From positions 1 through 16,324 of the forward strand of contig CALLXS010000116.1 of NCBI GenBank assembly GCA_937875295.1: 16,324 nucleotides of DNA, written 5' to 3'. Every line of letters begins with the position of its first letter. Within the stretch, counting starts at the first letter, position 1. Positions 15,711-16,324 of this stretch are shown in pieces. The DNA is from an uncultured bacterium (GTDB lineage Bacteria; Bacteroidota; Ignavibacteria; Kapaibacteriales; UBA2268). Below the pieces are notes generated by a model, which saw only the letters and a program-made list of their open reading frames with translations, was not told where the DNA came from and made no database searches. Made by a program: the position numbers and the translations under genes.

Positions 15711-15934
15711 TTTGATCTGCAAAAAATATTTTTAATAATATATTAAATATGAATGTTTTAAAGCGATACAAATATTCAAACTTTGTATAATGCAAAAATA
15801 TGATAAGTTTTCTTATTATCAAAGAATTTTAATTTTTATCTATCTTTTAAAATAATTAAAAAAATATTCTGATTATATAAAGTAATACTCTTATTTTTGT
15901 ATTCTGAAGTAACTTTGAATTTTATCTAATATAA

Positions 15935-16324
15935 ATGTCAGTAAAGATAAATAAATTAATTGCAATAATTATTACAGCTATAATAATTGGTGGGGCTTTT
16001 ATTACTTTTGCAACTCGCATTGTGATGAACTCTTTGCCGAAAGATTATACTGAATATAATACGGAGTTAATCAAAAAAGAGTCAAGAATTTTTCGAAATG
16101 ATTATGGTATACCTCATATTACTACGGAATCTGAGCAAGATTTATATTTTATGTTAGGATATGCACAAGCGGAAGATCGACTTTGGCAAATGGATTATTA
16201 TCGTAGATTAGCAAAAGGTGAATTATCTGAAATATTTGGAGAGAAAGAATTATATTATGATAAGTTTATTAGAGCTTTTGATTTAAAATCATTATCTCTA
16301 AAAATAGAAAGAAATTTAGGTCCC
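15935..16324 (+). CDS. Penicillin acylase (Ntn-hydrolase) family protein, N-terminal part only
   Basis: The first 130 codons are present; the frame is open to the right edge. A stop codon (15932-15934) directly precedes the ATG, which fixes the start as the first possible one. A hydrophobic helix at about 7-27 (LIAIIITAIIIGGAFITFA) is a signal anchor or uncleaved signal peptide, so the enzyme is exported. Residues 50-100 show the family's alpha-chain pattern: RIFRNDYGIPHITTESEQD (51-69), LGYAQAEDRLWQMDYYRR (74-91), then GELSEIFGE (95-103). Family members (penicillin G acylase, quorum-signal and cyclic lipopeptide acylases) are cleaved into two chains, exposing a catalytic Ser at the start of the beta chain; that site lies outside the window. 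The substrate is unknown. The gene is divergent from ccmE. Confidence 0.9.
   Translation, partial: MSVKINKLIAIIITAIIIGGAFITFATRIVMNSLPKDYTEYNTELIKKESRIFRNDYGIPHITTESEQDLYFMLGYAQAEDRLWQMDYYRRLAKGELSEIFGEKELYYDKFIRAFDLKSLSLKIERNLGP

Noticed and set aside
15631..15822. 63-codon minus-strand frame overlapping the ccmE start
   Set aside because: It covers the AT-rich intergenic region and the CcmE N-terminus in another frame, with composition (Phe/Ile/Tyr/Lys) expected of random AT-rich DNA.
1..16324. CRISPR arrays, tRNA/rRNA genes, insertion sequences, phage or toxin-antitoxin genes
   Set aside because: I searched by eye for regular repeats, GC-rich RNA-like segments, terminal inverted repeats and transposase motifs and found none.

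Overview
The window is strongly AT-rich chromosomal DNA from a Gram-negative bacterium. Envelope-type genes show this: a signal-peptide beta-barrel protein, periplasmic cytochrome c assembly factors and a penicillin-acylase-type enzyme. Several proteins carry features I associate with the Bacteroidota/Chlorobiota/Ignavibacteriota group: an Mrp ATPase without its CxxC motif, a CxxxY-type CcmE, and tandem VOC and tubby-like small proteins. The placement is an inference from protein style and was not tested against a database. I see no transposase, integrase, phage gene, CRISPR array, tRNA or rRNA, and no gene-free stretch over 300 bases. It reads as an ordinary housekeeping region.

Layout. Positions 1-253 hold the 5' end of a BadF/BadG-type kinase/ATPase (minus strand), divergent from mrp (456-1523, plus). 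mrp converges with a DUF58 von Willebrand-like protein (1540-2433, minus). Behind that lies a minus-strand cluster of an uncharacterised 4-TM protein, an uncharacterised 106-aa protein and the murein transglycosylase MltG (4411 down to 2512). The iron-sulfur L-serine dehydratase (about 4621-5826, plus) converges on a TetR regulator (5847-6419, minus) that has a clear inverted-repeat operator array in front of it. Further minus-strand genes are a DUF1801 protein, an overlapping tubby-like protein and the manganese exporter MntP. A two-domain VOC/PhnB-like protein (8184-9035, plus) and an NADPH-dependent FMN reductase (9083-9622, minus) meet at a bidirectional terminator. The reductase follows a large P-type Ca2+-ATPase (9649-12300, minus). 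A small outer-membrane barrel protein (12527-13018, plus) ends at a strong hairpin terminator facing ccmF (13096-15276, minus), which lies 2 nt behind ccmE. The window closes with the start of a penicillin acylase family gene (15935 onward, plus).

How they work together. The clearest functional pair is ccmE-ccmF (heme delivery to apocytochrome c). The most notable molecular detail is that CcmE carries Cys rather than His in its heme-binding motif. MntP and the Ca2+-ATPase both export divalent cations but are separate units. MltG and its two small partners are probably cotranscribed and are the best place to look for an unstudied envelope function. I found no convincing novel multi-gene system. 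The findings are mostly non-canonical residues in known families and uncharacterised small genes with suggestive context.
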